This document shows positions 61,438-64,000 of a DNA stretch of 64,000 nt, piece after piece. The translations under genes and the position numbers were made by a program. Where the stretch lies: assembly GCF_042747725.1 (NCBI RefSeq), contig NZ_JBHZGO010000030.1, positions 1-64,000 on the forward strand. Reading direction: 5' to 3'. The DNA is from FACHB-T130 sp042747725. GTDB lineage: Bacteria; Cyanobacteriota; Cyanobacteriia; Cyanobacteriales; FACHB-T130. A model generated the notes under the pieces. That model ran no database searches and was not told the origin of the DNA. It worked only from the letters and a program-made list of their open reading frames with translations. The first letter of the stretch is position 1; each line of letters begins with the position of its first letter.

Positions 61438-62082
61438 CTATAACACGCCTTTAGAACTGGGGATCGTAGCGCCACGGCGGGGATCGATTTCGATTGCCAT
61501 GCGAAGCGATCGCGCAAACGCTTTGAACGTCGCTTCAATAATGTGGTGCGAATTAATTCCATCCAGTTGGCGGATGTGCAACGTCATCTGGCTGTGATTT
61601 ACCACCGCCACAAAAAATTCCCGCACCAGCTGGGTGTCATAAGTCCCGACTCGCTGCGTGGGAATCTGCAAGCCATAGCTTATGTGGGGGCGTCCGGAAA
61701 AGTCTAACGCTACCTGAACCAACGCTTCATCTAGAGGGGCGAGGAAATTACCAAACCGGACAATGCCTTTGCGATCGCCCAGTGCTTGATGCAACGCCAT
61801 TCCTAGGGTAATTCCCACATCTTCATTGGTATGGTGGTCATCAATTTCCAAATCTCCCGTCGCGGCTACATCCAAATCAATCAAGCTGTGAGAGGCGATT
61901 TGATGCAGCATATGGTCTAAAAACGGAATGCCGGTTTTGGCGTTGCAAGTTCCATTCCCGTCTAATTTGACGGTGACGATGACATCCGTTTCGCCCGTCT
62001 TGCGCGGAACCCTTGCCATGCGAGGAGACAAAAGCTGTTCAATGCTTTGAGAAGGTGGAAATTGGCGATCGCGTGCCTGCAT
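61438..62082 (-). CDS. hisB: Imidazoleglycerol-phosphate dehydratase
   Basis: A 214-residue enzyme of histidine biosynthesis. The manganese-binding repeats are FLDHMLHQIASHSLIDL and LEIDDHHTNEDVGITLG in the first half, and FVAVVNHSQMTLHI, LDGINSHHIIEATFKA in the second; these are the two symmetrical His-rich sites of the trimer. It lacks the phosphatase domain found in enterobacterial HisB, as expected. A first segment of about 20 residues before PRKTGETDVIV is an extension. The fabI gene lies upstream in the same direction, 133 bases away. Confidence 0.96.
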   Translation of the reverse strand: MQARDRQFPPSQSIEQLLSPRMARVPRKTGETDVIVTVKLDGNGTCNAKTGIPFLDHMLHQIASHSLIDLDVAATGDLEIDDHHTNEDVGITLGMALHQALGDRKGIVRFGNFLAPLDEALVQVALDFSGRPHISYGLQIPTQRVGTYDTQLVREFFVAVVNHSQMTLHIRQLDGINSHHIIEATFKAFARSLRMAIEIDPRRGATIPSSKGVL

Positions 62083-62149
62083 CGCAGATGCTCACTCAAG
62101 AAAATAAAGTTAAGTTTATTATCCTACGTTACCGAAATTAAAAATGCAA

Positions 62150-62211
62150 AATTAAAAATTAAAAATTAGAAGAATCTTTCTTTTTTAATTTTTAATTTTT
62201 AATTTTTAATT
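62150..62211. repeat. AATTAAAAATT / AATTTTTAATT inverted repeat between fabI and hisB
   Basis: Several AATTAAAA units at about 62137-62167 are followed by complementary AATTTTTAATT units at 62187-62211, separated by about 20 bases. The same AT-rich repeat type lies near 593-625. It can fold as a weak hairpin between two genes of the same direction. Confidence 0.6.
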
Positions 62212-62215
62212 CTTT

Positions 62216-62992
62216 CTACATCCCCATAATCTCGTATCCAGCATCGACATACAGCACCTGACCTGTAATGCCACTTGCCAAATCGCTACACAAGAAAGCA
62301 GCCGCATTTCCCACTTCTCGCTGAGTTACAGTACGTCGCAGCGGTGCTACTTCCTCAACGTGATGGATCATATCCAGAATGCCACCCACCGCCGACGATG
62401 CCAGAGTGCGGATGGGACCCGCCGAGATCGCATTCACGCGAATATTCTGCGGTCCTAGTTCAGATGCCAAGTAACGGACACTCATTTCCAACCCAGACTT
62501 AGCAATTCCCATAACGTTGTAGTTGGGAATCACCTTAACGCCGCCTAGATAAGTCAGCGTGACAATACTACCGCCTTCTGTCATCAGCGGTTTTGCTGAC
62601 GCTGCAAGTTGTACCAGCGAATAGGTACTAATTTCCAAAGCCTGAGTGAAGCCAGCCCGTGTAGTGTTGCTAAAATCACCTGATAAATCTTCCTTGTTCG
62701 CAAAGGCAAGACAATGGATCAGGATGTCTAGCTTGCCCCACTTGTCGCGGATAGCGTCAAATGCAGACTGAATTTGGGTCTCATTCTGGACATCGCAGGG
62801 TAAAAACAAGCTGGGGTTTAGGGGTTCTACCAACTCTGCCACTTTTTTTTCAAAGCGACCTCGGTCGTCCGGCAGGTAAGTAACTCCTAGATTCGCACCC
62901 GCTTGGTGCAGTTGCTGAGCAATGCCCCAGGCGATCGATCGATTGTTGGCAATGCCAGTGACAAGGGCGTTTTTTCCGGTTAAATCTAGCAT
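62216..62992 (-). CDS. fabI: Enoyl-[acyl-carrier-protein] reductase (NADH)
   Basis: ATG 62992 is chosen; a TTG 21 bases earlier adds six non-conserved residues. The 258-residue enzyme performs the last reduction of each fatty-acid elongation round. Markers: MLDLTGKNALVTGIANNRSIAWG (nucleotide loop and start), FLPCDVQNE, HCLAFANKEDLSGDF, and the catalytic Tyr with six residues to Lys in YNVMGIAKSGLEMSVRYLA. C-terminal IRTLASSAVGG and VDAGYEIMGM complete it. It is followed by hisB. Confidence 0.95.
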   Translation of the reverse strand: MLDLTGKNALVTGIANNRSIAWGIAQQLHQAGANLGVTYLPDDRGRFEKKVAELVEPLNPSLFLPCDVQNETQIQSAFDAIRDKWGKLDILIHCLAFANKEDLSGDFSNTTRAGFTQALEISTYSLVQLAASAKPLMTEGGSIVTLTYLGGVKVIPNYNVMGIAKSGLEMSVRYLASELGPQNIRVNAISAGPIRTLASSAVGGILDMIHHVEEVAPLRRTVTQREVGNAAAFLCSDLASGITGQVLYVDAGYEIMGM

Positions 62993-63013
62993 GGATGTCG
63001 ATTTTGAAGGCAA

Positions 63014-63377
63014 TATTAGAGGATATCCGATTTAGGGGAGTATTCAAGATCGCGATCGCCCGGAGCGAGACTGTCCAGTACGGGTAAGGGCCATGCCTCC
63101 CTACTCACAATGCATCACACCCGATGGCGCAGATCCTGTCAAGATATCAACATTTTCCGTAACAATCTTACTTGCCCTGAGCAGTGAGAGAACTGAAGAA
63201 CGTGGCAAGGGAGACTACTTTAAAATTATGTATCAAATAGCACAAAAACCGCCGGGAAGTCAGTTTATCTGTGTCTAATGTCAGAAAACTCTCATAGTTG
63301 TTTTGCTATGGTTAAAGTTCCTCCGACAGTAAGTTGCAGAAGTCTGTAGGGCAGCATTTAGGAAAAAGGAAGTGGTA
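63014..63377. other. Divergent region between fabI and ntcA
   Basis: No gene is supported. A HIP1-like GCGATCGC lies near 63052. I searched for the NtcA site GTA-N8-TAC before ntcA and saw none that is perfect. AAAAAGGAAG (63364-63372) is the ribosome binding site of ntcA. Confidence 0.45.
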
Positions 63378-64000
63378 GTGACGCAAGATAGACCGCTAGC
63401 AGCTGTATTCCGTCAATTGGGAGGTGGAGCGTTTCCACCAGTGGTGGAAACTTTTGAGCGGGGCAAGACGATCTTTTTCCCAGGAGACCCGGCTGAACGT
63501 GTATACTTTTTGCTCAAAGGTGCAGTCAAGCTGTCTCGCGTGTATGAAGCCGGGGAAGAAATTACCGTGGCGCTGCTGCGAGAAAACAGCGTTTTTGGGG
63601 TATTGTCCTTAATTACGGGGCATCGTTCGGATCGGTTTTATCACGCCGTAGCATTTACGCCAGTGGAGCTGCTTTCGGCACCGATCGATCAGGTAGAGCA
63701 ATCACTCAAGGATAATCCAGAGCTATCGATGTTGATGCTGCGAGGGCTTTCTTCGCGCATTTTGCAAACAGAAATGATGATTGAGACATTAGCTCACCGA
63801 GATATGGGATCGCGCTTGGTGAGTTTTCTGTTGATATTGTGCCGCGATTTTGGTGTACCTAGCGCCAATGGAATTACGATCGATCTGAAGCTTTCTCACC
63901 AAGCGATCGCTGAAGCAATTGGCTCCACCAGGGTGACAGTCACCCGCTTACTAGGAGATTTGCGGGAGAAAGAAATGATTTCTATCCACAAGAAAAAAAT
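63378..64000 (+). CDS. ntcA: Global nitrogen regulator NtcA, 3' end cut by window
   Basis: GTG 63378 has an AAGGA box seven bases upstream; an in-frame GTG at 63372 is too close to it. The 207 complete codons seen match NtcA throughout: FPPVVETFERGKTIFFPGDPAERVYFLLKGAVKLSRVYEAGEEITVALLRENSVFGVLSL, the dimer helix RILQTEMMIETLAHRDMGSRL, and the DNA-binding helix-turn-helix LSHQAIAEAIGSTRVTVTRLLGDLREKEM. NtcA is a CRP-type activator that responds to 2-oxoglutarate and governs nitrogen assimilation in cyanobacteria. Roughly 15 C-terminal residues lie beyond the window. Confidence 0.96.
   Translation, partial: MTQDRPLAAVFRQLGGGAFPPVVETFERGKTIFFPGDPAERVYFLLKGAVKLSRVYEAGEEITVALLRENSVFGVLSLITGHRSDRFYHAVAFTPVELLSAPIDQVEQSLKDNPELSMLMLRGLSSRILQTEMMIETLAHRDMGSRLVSFLLILCRDFGVPSANGITIDLKLSHQAIAEAIGSTRVTVTRLLGDLREKEMISIHKKK

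Noticed and set aside
63280..63377. NtcA autoregulatory site before ntcA
   Set aside because: No GTA-N8-TAC match was found by eye; weaker sites cannot be judged without a matrix.
1..64000. CRISPR arrays, tRNA and rRNA genes
   Set aside because: No regularly spaced direct repeats of 25-40 bp and no tRNA T-arm or rRNA text were noticed; repeats present are hairpins, MITEs and short tandem repeats.

Overview
The window is cyanobacterial chromosome. The evidence is the very frequent HIP1 palindrome GCGATCGC, genes found only in oxygenic phototrophs (petM, a petL-like gene, ycf39, the dual-function fructose/sedoheptulose bisphosphatase, ntcA), Bgt-type amino-acid transport, HAF and WG repeat proteins, and many small dispersed repeats of the kind that fill filamentous and large unicellular cyanobacterial genomes. 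Genus cannot be fixed from the sequence alone.

Layout. 1-7.9 kb: edge of a TnpB gene, a DUF62 protein, two unknown small genes, a NIF3-like protein, an ABC exporter, a HAF-repeat protein and an FAD oxidoreductase whose 3' end lies in a dispersed repeat. 8-9.7 kb: gene-poor, with a perfect 30-bp inverted repeat and two tandem copies of a putative structured small RNA. 9.7-16 kb: lipoprotein plus DUF1517 protein, a six-PAS histidine kinase and a divergent OmpR-type regulator. 16.5-19.2 kb: accessory island with a ComFB-like gene broken by a stop codon, a rolling-circle Rep gene whose ribosome binding site is in a hairpin, and a small PD-(D/E)XK-like protein. 19.2-29.7 kb: housekeeping and photosynthesis genes (pdxA, petM, ycf39, nadK, glpX, hemA, UPF0182). 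30.3-38 kb: a signalling cluster: amino-acid permease fused to PAS and PP2C phosphatase, PAS histidine kinase, slr1658-type GHKL protein, slr1659-type STAS protein, class III nucleotide cyclase. 38.1-40.6 kb: Bgt-type amino-acid transporter whose receptor-permease gene is split by a 183-bp ISL3-like MITE. 40.8-49.8 kb: trpB, SUI1-like factor, histidine kinase, YqaE-like peptide, a glycosyltransferase with a nonsense codon, aroB, petL-like gene and two unknowns. 50-52 kb: AT-rich and nearly empty. 52.4-64 kb: Ser/Thr kinase, Uma2 protein, M20 peptidase, mgtE, crcB, a WG-repeat protein, hisB, fabI and the start of ntcA.

Themes. Three genes are interrupted (permease by a MITE; glycosyltransferase and ComFB-like gene by single in-frame stops). 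At least three intact reading frames have absorbed repeat DNA (pdxA, UPF0182, the C-terminus of the FAD oxidoreductase). The best candidates for new biology are the permease-phosphatase partner-switching cluster, the tandem small RNA pair near 9.25-9.6 kb, and the Rep/nuclease island with its hairpin-masked Rep start. No tRNA, rRNA or CRISPR array was seen.
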